Position numbers and translations under genes: made by a program. Positions 8,636-18,028 of a stretch of DNA of 64,000 nucleotides are shown piece after piece. The first letter of the stretch is position 1; each line of letters begins with the position of its first letter. The stretch covers positions 1,746,001-1,810,000 of the forward strand of contig NZ_CP041242.1 in assembly GCF_006547045.1 (NCBI RefSeq), in the 5' to 3' direction. The DNA comes from Lysobacter alkalisoli. Lineage in GTDB: Bacteria > Pseudomonadota > Gammaproteobacteria > Xanthomonadales > Xanthomonadaceae. The notes under the pieces are model-generated. The model saw only the letters and a program-made list of their open reading frames with translations, did no database searches and was not told the origin of the DNA.

Positions 8636-9297
8636 CAGCGGTCCTCCCGATCGACCTGGATCCGGGCCAGGGCTTCGGCGTAGCGCGGTGCGAGCACATC
8701 GCGCGAATCGACATCGATCCCGAGGTCGTGCACGCGGCCGTCGCGCAGGGTGTAGACCCAGCCGTGAACGGACAGGTCCTGCCCGCGCGCCCACGCATCG
8801 CGGACAATGGTGGTCTCGCAGACATTGGTGACCTGTTCGAGTACGTTGAGTTCGCACAGGCGATCGTGTTGCAGTTCCGTGTTGCCGACTTCGTGCAGGC
8901 ACTGTTCGTGCTTTTCGGCCACGTCGACGACATGACGCAGCCAGTTGTCGGCCAGCCCGACACGGGTGCCATGCAGGGCAGCATGCACGCCGCCGCAACC
9001 ATAGTGGCCGACGACGAGAATGCGGCGGACCTTGAGTACGTCCACGGCGAACTGGATCACCGACAGGCAGTTGAGGTCGGTGTGCACGACCACGTTGGCG
9101 ATGTTGCGGTGGACGAACACCTCGCCCGGCGCCATGTCGATGATCTGGTTGGCCGGCACCCGTGAATCGGAGCAGCCGATCCAGAGGAACTGCGGTGCCT
9201 GCTGCTTCGACAGCCGTTCGAAGAAACCCGGGTCCTCGGCATTGATGCGTTCGGACCATTCGCGGTTGCGGGCGATCAGCTCGTGCAATGAACTCAT
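8635..9297 (-). CDS. can: beta-carbonic anhydrase
   Basis: This zinc enzyme interconverts CO2 and bicarbonate in the cytosol. The 220-residue protein carries the beta-class ligands at the positions known from E. coli Can: Cys42 and the Asp44-Arg46 dyad in GCSDSRVP, and His98 and Cys101 in GHYGCGG. It sits inside the kynurenine operon, with its ATG overlapping the dehydrogenase stop by 4 nt and its stop overlapping the ridA start by 1 nt. Tight coupling with a pathway that releases CO2 at the ACMSD step suggests that it handles that CO2. That link is inference. Confidence 0.94.
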   Translation of the reverse strand: MSSLHELIARNREWSERINAEDPGFFERLSKQQAPQFLWIGCSDSRVPANQIIDMAPGEVFVHRNIANVVVHTDLNCLSVIQFAVDVLKVRRILVVGHYGCGGVHAALHGTRVGLADNWLRHVVDVAEKHEQCLHEVGNTELQHDRLCELNVLEQVTNVCETTIVRDAWARGQDLSVHGWVYTLRDGRVHDLGIDVDSRDVLAPRYAEALARIQVDREDR

Positions 9298-10730
9298 CTG
9301 TTCCAATGTCCCAGTTGGATGCCCACGTTGCGGGCATCGGTGAAGAATCGCATGGCTTCGAAACCGCCTTCCCGGCCCAGTCCCGATGCGCCCATGCCGC
9401 CGAACGGCGTGCGCAGGTCGCGCATCAGCCAGCTGTTGATCCAGATGATGCCGGCCCGCAGGTGCGACGCGAAACGGTGGGCTCGGTCGAGGTCGCGGGT
9501 CCAGACCGAGGCGGCGAGTCCGTAGTCGGTTGCGTTGGCGAGGGCGAGCGCCTCGGCTTCGTCGTCGAACGGTTGCAGGGTCACGACCGGGCCGAAGATT
9601 TCCTCGCGGTTGGTCGCGCAGTCCGGGCCGAGGCCGTCGATCACGGTTGGCGCGACGAACCAGCCCGGGCGGTCGAGTGCCTGTCCGCCACACAGCACAT
9701 GGCCGCCCTCGTCGCGGGCGCGCTGCAGGGCGGCCACGACCTTGTCGAAATGCATCTGCGAGACCAGCGGGCCCATCTGCGTGTCGGGGTCGATCGGGTC
9801 GCCGATGCGCAGGGCCAGCGCATGCTCGACCAGCGCATCGCGGAAGGCATGGTAGATGCGCCGCTCGACCAGCAGCCGCGATCCGCACAGGCAGATCTGG
9901 CCGCTGTTCTGGAACGCCGAGCGCACGATCGTGTCGAGCTGGTCCTGCCAGTCGCTGTCGGCAAATACCAGGGTCGGGTTCTTGCCGCCGAGCTCAAGCG
10001 ATACCTTCTTCAGCTGCGGCCCGGTGGTCCCGGCGATGCGGCGGCCGACCGCGGTGCTGCCGGTGAACGAGACCGCGTGGATGTCCGGGTGCGACACCAG
10101 CGGCTCGCCGACGTCCGGGCCCATGCCGTGAACGATGTTCAGCACACCCTTCGGCAGACCGATCTCCGCGGCCAGCTCGCCCAGCATCGTCGCCGTTGCG
10201 GGCGTGATTTCGGACGGTTTCGCGACCACGGTATTGCCGGCTGCCAGCGCCGGGGCGATCTTCCAGGTGAACAGGTACAACGGCAGGTTCCACGGCGAGA
10301 TCGCCGCCACCGGCCCCAGCGGCTGGCGCAGGGTGTAGTTCAGCCCGGCTTCGCCGTGGTGCGATTCGCTCGCGAACTGGGTCGCGGCATGGGCGAAGAA
10401 GCGCAGGTTGGCGACCGCGCGCGGGATCTCGACATCGCGGGCGAGCCGGATCGGCTTGCCGCCATTACGCGACTCGGCGTGGGCGAAGTCCTCGAGTTTC
10501 GATTCCAATGCGTCGGCGAGCTTCTCCAGCCAGCGGGCGCGGGTGCTGTTCGGCATGCCGGCCCAGACGGGGAAGGCGACCCTGGCAGCCGCAATAGCGG
10601 CTTCGACATCGGCCGCATTGCCGGCCGCGACTTCGGCGTAGGGCTGCCCGCAAGCGGGGTCGAAAACCTCCAGCCATCGCCCGGACACAGGCTCGCGGAA
10701 TTCACCGGCGATGAAGTGGCGGAAGCGCAT
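9294..10730 (-). CDS. aldehyde dehydrogenase, probable 2-aminomuconic 6-semialdehyde dehydrogenase
   Basis: The 478-residue NAD(P)-dependent aldehyde dehydrogenase has the full family set: SPWNLP (Asn148), the KPSEITP cofactor block, FTGSTAVGR, LELGGKNP (Glu246) and the nucleophile in NSGQICLCGSR (Cys280). It is the first gene of the tight kynurenine cluster and is coupled to the carbonic anhydrase gene by an ATGA overlap. Lying next to ACMSD, it most likely oxidises 2-aminomuconate 6-semialdehyde to 2-aminomuconate. Sequence alone cannot exclude a related hydroxymuconic semialdehyde substrate. The operon promoter should lie in the structured 395-bp gap upstream. Confidence 0.88.
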   Translation of the reverse strand: MRFRHFIAGEFREPVSGRWLEVFDPACGQPYAEVAAGNAADVEAAIAAARVAFPVWAGMPNSTRARWLEKLADALESKLEDFAHAESRNGGKPIRLARDVEIPRAVANLRFFAHAATQFASESHHGEAGLNYTLRQPLGPVAAISPWNLPLYLFTWKIAPALAAGNTVVAKPSEITPATATMLGELAAEIGLPKGVLNIVHGMGPDVGEPLVSHPDIHAVSFTGSTAVGRRIAGTTGPQLKKVSLELGGKNPTLVFADSDWQDQLDTIVRSAFQNSGQICLCGSRLLVERRIYHAFRDALVEHALALRIGDPIDPDTQMGPLVSQMHFDKVVAALQRARDEGGHVLCGGQALDRPGWFVAPTVIDGLGPDCATNREEIFGPVVTLQPFDDEAEALALANATDYGLAASVWTRDLDRAHRFASHLRAGIIWINSWLMRDLRTPFGGMGASGLGREGGFEAMRFFTDARNVGIQLGHWNR

Positions 10731-11125
10731 CTAGATAGCTTAGCAGCGGGATAAAGATTTGGTTCTTCTCCCATTTCCGGGGTGCGACTTCGGGAGGAGT
10801 CGCCATCCGCCGGGATGGGGGTTGCTCCGCCCTCGTATCGGCGTCCTGCCTCAAAATCGGGCCGTGGGCCATCGTGCCCACTCTCCGTACCCCCATCTGA
10901 TCGATCGTCGCCTTTCGCGAACGTAATGGGTCGCGCGACTTCAGATGGTTTGTTTTCGAAGCGGCGGCCACGTGTCCAGAAGCTGGTGGCCATGGGTTTG
11001 CGGGACCTTCCGAAACATGGATGTTTCGGATGAGCCCCCATGGATGGGTTCACGGCGTGTCCCGCAAACCCATGGCCACCGGCTTCTCCGCACAGACCTC
11101 CGCACTTGGGAGAAGAACCAGAGGT
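10731..11125. repeat. 395-bp non-coding block of nested inverted repeats (MITE-like)
   Basis: No credible gene is seen here. The block is framed by a 14-bp inverted repeat, tggttcttctccca at 10760-10773 and its complement at 11107-11120. Inside it are a 28-bp inverted repeat with one mismatch (10979-11006 and 11059-11086, core GGCCATGGGTTTGCGGGAC), and between those arms a smaller hairpin, ccgaaaca (11010-11017) with tgtttcgg (11022-11029). Further small pairs are gcgact/agtcgc near 10787-10808 and ccatctga/tcagatgg near 10895-10947. It separates the SDR gene from the operon's first gene, so the operon promoter is expected here, but I cannot name it with confidence. Confidence 0.65.
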
Positions 11126-11914
11126 CTACAGCGACTTCGTCCGCCCCCCGTCCACCGGCAGGTTGATGCCGGTGATGTAGGCCGCCGCCGGCGAGCACAG
11201 GAAGGCGACCGCGGCCGCGGTTTCCTCGGGCTTGGCGAAACGGCGCATCGGGATTGCCGCGACCATGTCGGCGAACACCTCGTCACGGCTGCGGCCGGTC
11301 TTGGCGGCGGTGGCCTGGATGATCTGCTCGATGCGCGGAGTCTCGGTCGAGCCGGGCAGCACGTTGTTGACGGTGATGCCCTGCGGCGCCAGCTCGGTGG
11401 CCAGGGTCTTGGCCCAGCTCGCCACCGCCCAGCGGGTGGTGTTGGACACGCCCAGCCCGGCCAGCGGTTCCTTCACCGAGGTCGAGATGATGTTGACGAT
11501 GCGTCCGTAACCGTCGCGCTCCATGCCCGGGATCACCGTCTCGGCGAGGACGTGGTTGGCGATCAGGTGCTGGCGCCAGGCGGCCTCGAACGCGGCGACA
11601 TCGGCGCCATGCACCGTGCCCGGCGGCGGACCACCGCTGTTGTTGACGAGGATATGCACCGGCTTGATCGCGACCAGCGCCTCGACCTTCGCTTTGAGCG
11701 TGTCGGTGTCGGCTGCGTCGACCGCGATCCGGCTGTGGTACTGGCCGGGGTGGGAGCAGGGCAGTTCACCGATCAGGCCCACCAGCACGTTTTCGCGTCG
11801 GGCCAGCAGGGTCACATTCGCACCCAGACCCGCGAGCGTGCGTGCCGTGGCCAGGCCGATGCCCTGGCTGGCGCCGCAGACGAGGGCGTGCTTGCCGCTG
11901 AGGTCGATGTTCAT
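11126..11914 (-). CDS. atypical SDR family oxidoreductase lacking the YxxxK pair
   Basis: The 262-residue protein has a clear SDR Rossmann fold: the cofactor motif GASQGIG (14-20), NNSGG (91-95) and the IISTS strand end (about 142-146). Where classical SDRs have Tyr-x3-Lys, alignment of SNTTRWAVASWAKTLA puts Ser157 and Arg161. A known SDR subgroup has this replacement and its members are often called 3-oxoacyl-ACP reductase-like. The C-terminal GINLPVDGGR is normal. It may still reduce or oxidise by another mechanism, or bind without turnover. It lies two bases downstream of the paiB-like gene, so the pair is probably cotranscribed. A role in the kynurenine pathway is possible but unproven. 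Confidence 0.85.
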   Translation of the reverse strand: MNIDLSGKHALVCGASQGIGLATARTLAGLGANVTLLARRENVLVGLIGELPCSHPGQYHSRIAVDAADTDTLKAKVEALVAIKPVHILVNNSGGPPPGTVHGADVAAFEAAWRQHLIANHVLAETVIPGMERDGYGRIVNIISTSVKEPLAGLGVSNTTRWAVASWAKTLATELAPQGITVNNVLPGSTETPRIEQIIQATAAKTGRSRDEVFADMVAAIPMRRFAKPEETAAAVAFLCSPAAAYITGINLPVDGGRTKSL

Positions 11915-11916
11915 GG

Positions 11917-12545
11917 TCAGTTTCCTTCCGCAGTCATGCGCTCGCGCATCAACATGGCGACCGCATGGTTGTCGTCACCCGGCTGCCGCTCGAGGCCGGC
12001 GATTACCGCGGCCCGGTTCGCGACCGGATGGTTCTGGTTGAGCTTGAGCTTGAGCCGGATCTCGTCGGCATGGAGCCGGAAGCCAATGATGCCGCGCAGC
12101 TGGCGGCGGTGATCGTCGCGTCCGGGCTCGAAACGCCAGTCGCTGCCGATACGGCCCTCGTGGAGACGACTGAGGCGGTCCACCAGATCGGCCAGCGCGT
12201 CCTCGTCGGTGAAGGTTTCCAGCGCGCCGTGCAGGTGGGCGACCGCGTAATTCCAGGTCGGCACGCGCGCGGCTTCCTCCTTGTCGGGGTACCAGCCCGG
12301 CGACACATAGGCATGAGGTCCGTGGAAGATCGCAAGCGCCGGGCCGGCGTGGCCGGCCTGGGGGTTCGGGCGTGCCCAATGTCCGGTCAGGGTCACACGC
12401 TCGCCTTCGCGCTGGTACAGCACTGGCAGGTGGCTGACGGTCGGCACGCCGTCGCGGACGGTGATCAGGGTGATGAAGCCGTTGGCCCCGGCGAGCCGGT
12501 CGAGTGCGGCCAGGTCGGTCTCGGCGAAGGCTCGGGCAGGTACAT
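11917..12545 (-). pseudogene. PaiB-family FMN-binding protein, frameshifted near codon 6
   Basis: Most of the reading frame encodes a PaiB-type FMN-binding split-barrel protein (TLTGHWARPNP, FHGPHAYVSPGWY, VPTWNYAVAHLHG, IIGFRLHADEIRLKLKLNQN). Typical PaiB proteins begin MYxPxxFAETD. Here ATG 12545 reads MYLPEP and the main frame reads FAETDLAALDRL directly after, but the two are in different frames; one base is missing in the run at 12529-12530. Adding one base gives 210 codons, the usual family length. Without it, the only start in the main frame is a GTG at 12447, which removes the first strand. It is either a sequencing error or a recent lesion. The ATG lies 7 nt after the previous stop. 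Confidence 0.75.
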
Positions 12546-12552
12546 TGTGGCT

Positions 12553-12858
12553 TCAGTGTGGTTCCGGGAACTGCTGCACCATCAACCCGCGCAGCCGGGC
12601 ATCGTCCTCGGCCTGCGGTGGGACCAGCTCATCGATCAGGAAGCCGCGGGTCTCGGCGTCGTCTTCGTCCAGGCCGTCGAGGGCGACGAATTCGGCGTCC
12701 ATCAGCGCAGCGCGGGCGCTGTCCTCGCTGTCGTAGGTCAGGGTGTTGCCGTCGCTGTCGAAGACTTCGGCGGTGCCGGCCTCGCGCACGCACATCCGTG
12801 CCCAGATCACCGTGCGGCCGAGGGTGGCCAACCACCATTCAGTGCGTACATCGGTCAT
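12553..12858 (-). CDS. small acidic protein of unknown function
   Basis: I do not recognise this 101-residue protein. It begins MTDVRTEWWLATLGRTVIWARM, has a middle stretch GTAEVFDSDGNTLTYDSED that looks like a beta hairpin, and a strongly acidic second half (LDGLDEDDAETRG). No membrane segment, cysteine pair or signal peptide is seen. ATG 12858 overlaps the stop of the upstream small membrane-protein gene (ATGA), so I chose it over an in-frame start 24 nt earlier. It appears to belong to the asnS transcription unit. Homologues are probably restricted to this family of bacteria. Confidence 0.7.
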   Translation of the reverse strand: MTDVRTEWWLATLGRTVIWARMCVREAGTAEVFDSDGNTLTYDSEDSARAALMDAEFVALDGLDEDDAETRGFLIDELVPPQAEDDARLRGLMVQQFPEPH

Positions 12859-13160
12859 GCCACCGCCCCCGAAAGCAGCCACAGCCCACCGGACATCAGC
12901 AGCGCAGTGATGATGGTCATCAGTGCGAGCCGGGCCGGCGTCGCGAGTCCATTGAGGTTGCGGTCGCCGGCAACCGAATAACCGCCGCGCAGCAGCCAGC
13001 CCAATGCGGGCGGACTGATGAAGGCGCCCGGGCCGAGCTGCTCGCGCATTTCTGGATGGCGATCGCGGATGTGCACCAGCGACAGCGGCCAGAAGATCAC
13101 GAATGCGGTCGCGCCGGCGATGGCGACACCGATGAAGCAGAGGGCGAAGAACAGGATCAT
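12855..13160 (-). CDS. small membrane protein of unknown function
   Basis: The 101-residue protein has one hydrophobic segment at about residues 2-27 (ILFFALCFIGVAIAGATAFV) and a second at about 78-98. A hydrophilic loop of about 50 residues lies between them (HIRDRHPEMREQLGPGAF and GGYSVAGDRNLNG). It is likely an inner-membrane protein with two spans. Its ATG is three bases after the asnS stop and its stop overlaps the next small gene, so it is translated as part of the asnS transcript. No function can be assigned. Confidence 0.7.
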   Translation of the reverse strand: MILFFALCFIGVAIAGATAFVIFWPLSLVHIRDRHPEMREQLGPGAFISPPALGWLLRGGYSVAGDRNLNGLATPARLALMTIITALLMSGGLWLLSGAVA

Positions 13161-13163
13161 TCC

Positions 13164-14564
<1,401 letters not shown>

Positions 14565-14731
14565 GGGCTGCACACCGCCATGCTCTTGAATCCTTGCCGC
14601 GTCGGGCCGATATGGGGAGCAGGAGAGTTTACCGGCTCCGTGCCCGCGCATGGGAGTCGTGCAACGGTGAATTCCGCCTGCCCAGCCTGGGCTCAGCCTC
14701 GCGGGCCTATAATTGAACAGGTCAAGAATCC

Positions 14732-14813
14732 GTCGTTCCTGCGAAGGCGGGAACCCGGCGCCTTCAAATCGCAGATCGAACAAGACGCCGGTTCCCGCTT
14801 CCGCGGGGACGAC
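14732..14813. repeat. dispersed palindromic element (CCCGCGAAGGCGGGAA type)
   Basis: The segments 14732-14760 and 14786-14813 form an imperfect inverted repeat around a 25-nt centre. Each arm contains a smaller hairpin: cctgcgaaggcggg in the left and cccgcttccgcgggg in the right. The motif resembles the TCCCGCGAAAGCGGGA repeats scattered through many proteobacteria, and a single half copy occurs at 6570-6589. It lies between divergent asnS and the Fe-S carrier gene. A TATAAT at 14708-14713, just upstream, could be the -10 box for the plus-strand gene. Confidence 0.65.
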
Positions 14814-14838
14814 GATCCGGAATCGAATGGAGTAACCA

Positions 14839-15177
14839 ATGCCCGTCACCCTTGCCCCCGCCGCCCTGGCCCGCGTCCAGCGTTATCTTGCCGAGAGCCC
14901 CGATGCGCTCGGCCTGCGCTTTGGCGTGACCCGGACCGGCTGCTCGGGCTGGCAGCACGTGGCCGACCTGGCCCGCGACGAGCGTCCCGGCGACACCGTC
15001 TTCGAGCAGGACGGCGTGCGCATCTACGTAGACCTGACCAGCCTGCCGCTGGTCGACGGCACCCGCATCGATGTCGTCAAGCAGCGCCTCGGCGAGCAGT
15101 TCCTGTTCCACAACCCGAACGTGGCCGAGGCTTGCGGTTGCGGTGAGAGCTTCACCACCGAAGCCACGGCTGACTGA
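14839..15177 (+). CDS. A-type iron-sulfur carrier protein (IscA/ErpA family)
   Basis: The 112-residue HesB-like protein passes Fe-S clusters to apoproteins. The three ligand cysteines of A-type carriers are visible: one in RTGCSGWQ (about residue 35) and the C-x-C pair in EACGCGESF near the C-terminus. A region of basic and hydrophobic strands ([35 protein letters not shown]) fits the fold. It stands alone, not in an isc or suf operon, so IscA, ErpA and SufA cannot be told apart here. The ATG at 14839 follows the repeat element closely. Confidence 0.9.
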   Translation: MPVTLAPAALARVQRYLAESPDALGLRFGVTRTGCSGWQHVADLARDERPGDTVFEQDGVRIYVDLTSLPLVDGTRIDVVKQRLGEQFLFHNPNVAEACGCGESFTTEATAD

Positions 15178-15290
15178 ACGCCCGCAAAGAGCAGGATCCG
15201 CAAAGCCGCGCGCCTGACGTATCGGGCCCCGGATATGGAGGGCGGTGTTCGGGCCGGGCTAGACTCCGGGCTTTGACCCCGGAGAGCGCC

Positions 15291-17090
15291 GTGATCCGTA
15301 ACTTGTTGCTGCCCGTCGCCATCGCGGTGGTCCTGGCCGCCTGTTCGCCGCAACCGTCGTCGCAAACGGCGTCCACGCCCGCTGGCGAGACCCGCAACAC
15401 TGCCGCCACTGCGCTCCACCAACTGTTCGACGAGGAATGGGAGTACGGCCTGCGCGAGCATCCGGAAACCGCCAGCTATCGCGGCGACACCCGTTACAAC
15501 GATCGCTGGACCGACCAGAGCCTTGAAGCGATCGAGCGCCGCCAGACCCATGCCCGGGACGTGCTCGAACGCATCAAAGCCATCGATCGCGAGGCGTTGT
15601 CGGCCGGCGACAGGCTCAGCCACGACGTGTTTCTGTGGCAGGCCGAGCGTGCGGTCGAACGGCAGAAATTCAACGAGTGGCAGCGCCCGTTGAACCAGCG
15701 CGGTGGGGTGCAGAACGCCGAGAACATTGCCGAGGTCCTGCCGTTCAGGACCGCGAAGGACTACCAGGACTGGATCAGCCGTCTGGAAGGCGTGTCGGCC
15801 CTGGTCGAGCAGAACACGGTGTTGATGCGCGAGGGCCTGAAGGCCGGCAACACGCCACCGAAAGCGGTGATGTCGCGCATCCCCGGCCAGATCGACGCCC
15901 AGGTCGTCGATGACCCGGCCGCCAGCCCGTTCTACAAGCCGTTCACCCGCATGCCCGAAGGCATTCCGGCGGCGGAGCAGGTCGAGCTGAAGGCTCGGGC
16001 CGAGGCGGTCATCCGCGAGCGGGTGGTGCCGGCCTACCGCGATTTCGCCGTCTTCTTCCGCGACGAATACCTGCCCGGTTGCAGCGACAGCATCGCCGCC
16101 ACCGACCTGCCGGACGGCAAAGCCTATTACGACTTCGTTGCCCGGCAATTCACTACCACCGACCTGCCTGCCGATGAGATCCACGAGATCGGCGTGAAGG
16201 AAGTGGCGCGTATCCGTGCCGAGATGGAGAAGATCAAGGACGAGGTCGGTTTCGAAGGCTCACTGGCCGATTTCTTCACCCACCTGCGTACCGATCCGAA
16301 GTTCTTCCACAAGACGCCGGAAGAGCTGTTCACCCATTACCTGGCGATTTCAAAACGAATCGATCCGGAACTGGTCAAGGTGTTCCGCACCATTCCGCGG
16401 CTGCCGTACGGGGTACGCCCGATTCCGGACAACATCGCTCCGGACACCACCACGGCCTACTACCAGCCCGGTGCGGTCGACGGCTCCCGCGCCGGCTATT
16501 ACTACGTGAACCTGTACAAGCCCGAAGTGCGGCCCAAGTGGGAAATGATGGCGCTGAGCCTGCACGAGGCCGTGCCGGGTCACCATTTCCAGTTCGCCCG
16601 CGGGCAGGAGCTGCCGGACACGCCGATGTTCCGCCGGGTCGGCTACTTCACCGCCTACGGCGAAGGCTGGGCGCTGTACGCCGAGCGCCTGGGTTATGAC
16701 ATGGGCCTGTACGACGATCCCTACGACCGCATGGGCCAACTCGCCTACGACATGTGGCGCGCGGTCCGGCTGGTGGTCGACACCGGCATGCACAGCAAGG
16801 GCTGGAGCCGCCAGCAGGCGATCGACTACTTCATGGACAATGCCCCCAAGACCCTGCAGGACGTGACCAACGAGATCGACCGCTACATCGCCTGGCCGGG
16901 GCAGGCGTTGGCCTACAAGATCGGCCAAATAAGGATCTCGGAACTTCGTGAGATGGCATCGAGTGAACTGGGCGACGATTTCGACCTGCGCGATTTCAAC
17001 GATGCCGTGCTGGAAACCGGCTCGGTGCCGCTGGACACCCTGGAGCGGCATATCCACGCGTGGGTGAGCCAGCGCGCTCGCAAACCATAG
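15291..17090 (+). CDS. DUF885 family lipoprotein, putative metallopeptidase
   Basis: The protein (599 residues from GTG 15291) begins with a lipoprotein signal, MIRNLLLPVAIAVVLAAC, so it should be lipid-modified at the cysteine and held in the envelope. The DUF885 domain contains a zinc-peptidase-like motif HEAVPGHHFQFARG (codons near 16563-16586) and the downstream GEGWALYAERLG with a likely third ligand Glu. PGQALAYKIGQ is typical of the family. GTG 15291 is preferred over TTG 15273 because GGAGAG lies 6 nt before it and the signal peptide then starts cleanly. Substrates are unknown. Confidence 0.88.
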   Translation: MIRNLLLPVAIAVVLAACSPQPSSQTASTPAGETRNTAATALHQLFDEEWEYGLREHPETASYRGDTRYNDRWTDQSLEAIERRQTHARDVLERIKAIDREALSAGDRLSHDVFLWQAERAVERQKFNEWQRPLNQRGGVQNAENIAEVLPFRTAKDYQDWISRLEGVSALVEQNTVLMREGLKAGNTPPKAVMSRIPGQIDAQVVDDPAASPFYKPFTRMPEGIPAAEQVELKARAEAVIRERVVPAYRDFAVFFRDEYLPGCSDSIAATDLPDGKAYYDFVARQFTTTDLPADEIHEIGVKEVARIRAEMEKIKDEVGFEGSLADFFTHLRTDPKFFHKTPEELFTHYLAISKRIDPELVKVFRTIPRLPYGVRPIPDNIAPDTTTAYYQPGAVDGSRAGYYYVNLYKPEVRPKWEMMALSLHEAVPGHHFQFARGQELPDTPMFRRVGYFTAYGEGWALYAERLGYDMGLYDDPYDRMGQLAYDMWRAVRLVVDTGMHSKGWSRQQAIDYFMDNAPKTLQDVTNEIDRYIAWPGQALAYKIGQIRISELREMASSELGDDFDLRDFNDAVLETGSVPLDTLERHIHAWVSQRARKP

Positions 17091-17149
17091 GTTTGCGCGC
17101 TGGTGAACGCCCGGCCGCGGATGGCCGGGCCGGGCGATCCTGTCCGGAG

Positions 17150-17179
17150 TTGCCTTCAAGTCATTGATGCTGCGATAAT
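17150..17179 (+). promoter_or_regulatory. candidate sigma-70 promoter for rpsF-rpsR
   Basis: TTGCCT (17150-17155) and GATAAT (17174-17179), 18 nt apart, resemble -35 and -10 boxes. They lie about 135 nt before rpsF, leaving a long untranslated leader, which is usual for ribosomal protein operons. This is pattern reading only. Confidence 0.4.
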
Positions 17180-17271
17180 TGCCGGCTCCCTCGGACTGTG
17201 TTTTGAGGGAGCCCTTGCTCCATCGCATCCGCCTGGTCGATCCGGGCAGGCGCGGGGGGCTGACCCGGTCA

Positions 17272-17287
17272 GGCTCGAAATCGAGCC
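17272..17287 (+). promoter_or_regulatory. leader hairpin just before rpsF
   Basis: The sequence ggctcg-aaat-cgagcc forms a 6-bp stem, followed by GGA and then the ribosome-binding region. Leaders of rpsF operons often carry an S6:S18-binding hairpin used for feedback control. The position fits such a role, but I cannot confirm the required CCG bulge arrangement. Confidence 0.3.
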
Positions 17288-17313
17288 GGACATCATCCAC
17301 AAGGTAAAAAATA

Positions 17314-17763
17314 ATGCGTCATTACGAAGTCGTGTTCCTGGTCCATCCGGACCAGAGCGAGCAGGTTCCGGCCATGATCGAGCGCTACAAGTCGCTGATC
17401 GAGGCTGGCGAGGGCCAGATTCACCGCCTGGAGGACTGGGGCCGTCGTCAGCTGGCCTACCCGATCCAGAACCTGGTCAAGGCCCACTACGTGCTGCTCA
17501 ACATCGAGTGCAACCAGGCCGTGCTGAACGAGCTGGTCGACGGTTTCCGCTTCAACGACGCGGTGCTGCGCCACCTGGTCATGAAGCGTGACGAGGCGGA
17601 CACCGAGCAGTCGTTGATCATGAAATTCAAGGACGAGAAGAGCGACAAGCCCGAGCGTTCCGAGCGCCGTCGCCGTGACGACGACAGCAACGACAACAGC
17701 GACGGTGACGGCGACAAGAGCGAAGCCGACGCCGAAGCCGGCGACAACGCCGAAGCCGCCTGA
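17314..17763 (+). CDS. rpsF: 30S ribosomal protein S6
   Basis: S6 is a small-subunit platform protein that pairs with S18. The 149-residue protein begins [21 protein letters not shown] and keeps the family's [12 protein letters not shown] and AHYVLLNIE. After about residue 105 it carries a long hydrophilic tail (basic SERRRRDDD then acidic repeats ending GDNAEAA), longer than in E. coli but common among relatives. The AAGGT before the ATG fits a ribosome-binding site. It is followed 26 nt later by rpsR. Confidence 0.97.
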   Translation: MRHYEVVFLVHPDQSEQVPAMIERYKSLIEAGEGQIHRLEDWGRRQLAYPIQNLVKAHYVLLNIECNQAVLNELVDGFRFNDAVLRHLVMKRDEADTEQSLIMKFKDEKSDKPERSERRRRDDDSNDNSDGDGDKSEADAEAGDNAEAA

Positions 17764-17789
17764 CCACGAATCCCAGGAGCAGCGCACCC

Positions 17790-18020
17790 ATGTCCAAGTT
17801 CTTCCGCCGCCGCAAGTTCTGCAAATTCACCGCCGAGGGTGTCAAGGAGATCGATTACAAGGATCTCAATACCCTGCGCCAGTACCTGACCGAGACCGGC
17901 AAGATCGTGCCGAGCCGTGTCACCGGTACCAAGTCGAAGTACCAGCGTCAGCTGGCAACGGCCGTCAAGCGCGCCCGTTTCCTCGCGTTGATCCCGTACA
18001 CCGACAACCACAACGCTTGA
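17790..18020 (+). CDS. rpsR: 30S ribosomal protein S18
   Basis: S18 binds 16S rRNA together with S6. The 76-residue basic protein starts [17 protein letters not shown] and carries the family blocks [22 protein letters not shown] and [23 protein letters not shown]. It has normal length. It lies between rpsF and rplI as in most proteobacteria, with an intergenic hairpin and repeat separating it from rplI. Confidence 0.97.
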   Translation: MSKFFRRRKFCKFTAEGVKEIDYKDLNTLRQYLTETGKIVPSRVTGTKSKYQRQLATAVKRARFLALIPYTDNHNA

Positions 18021-18028
18021 GTGAAGCT

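Noticed and set aside
14708-14713. TATAAT before the Fe-S carrier gene as a full promoter
   Set aside because: No acceptable -35 box at 16-18 nt upstream; kept only as a remark under the nearby repeat.
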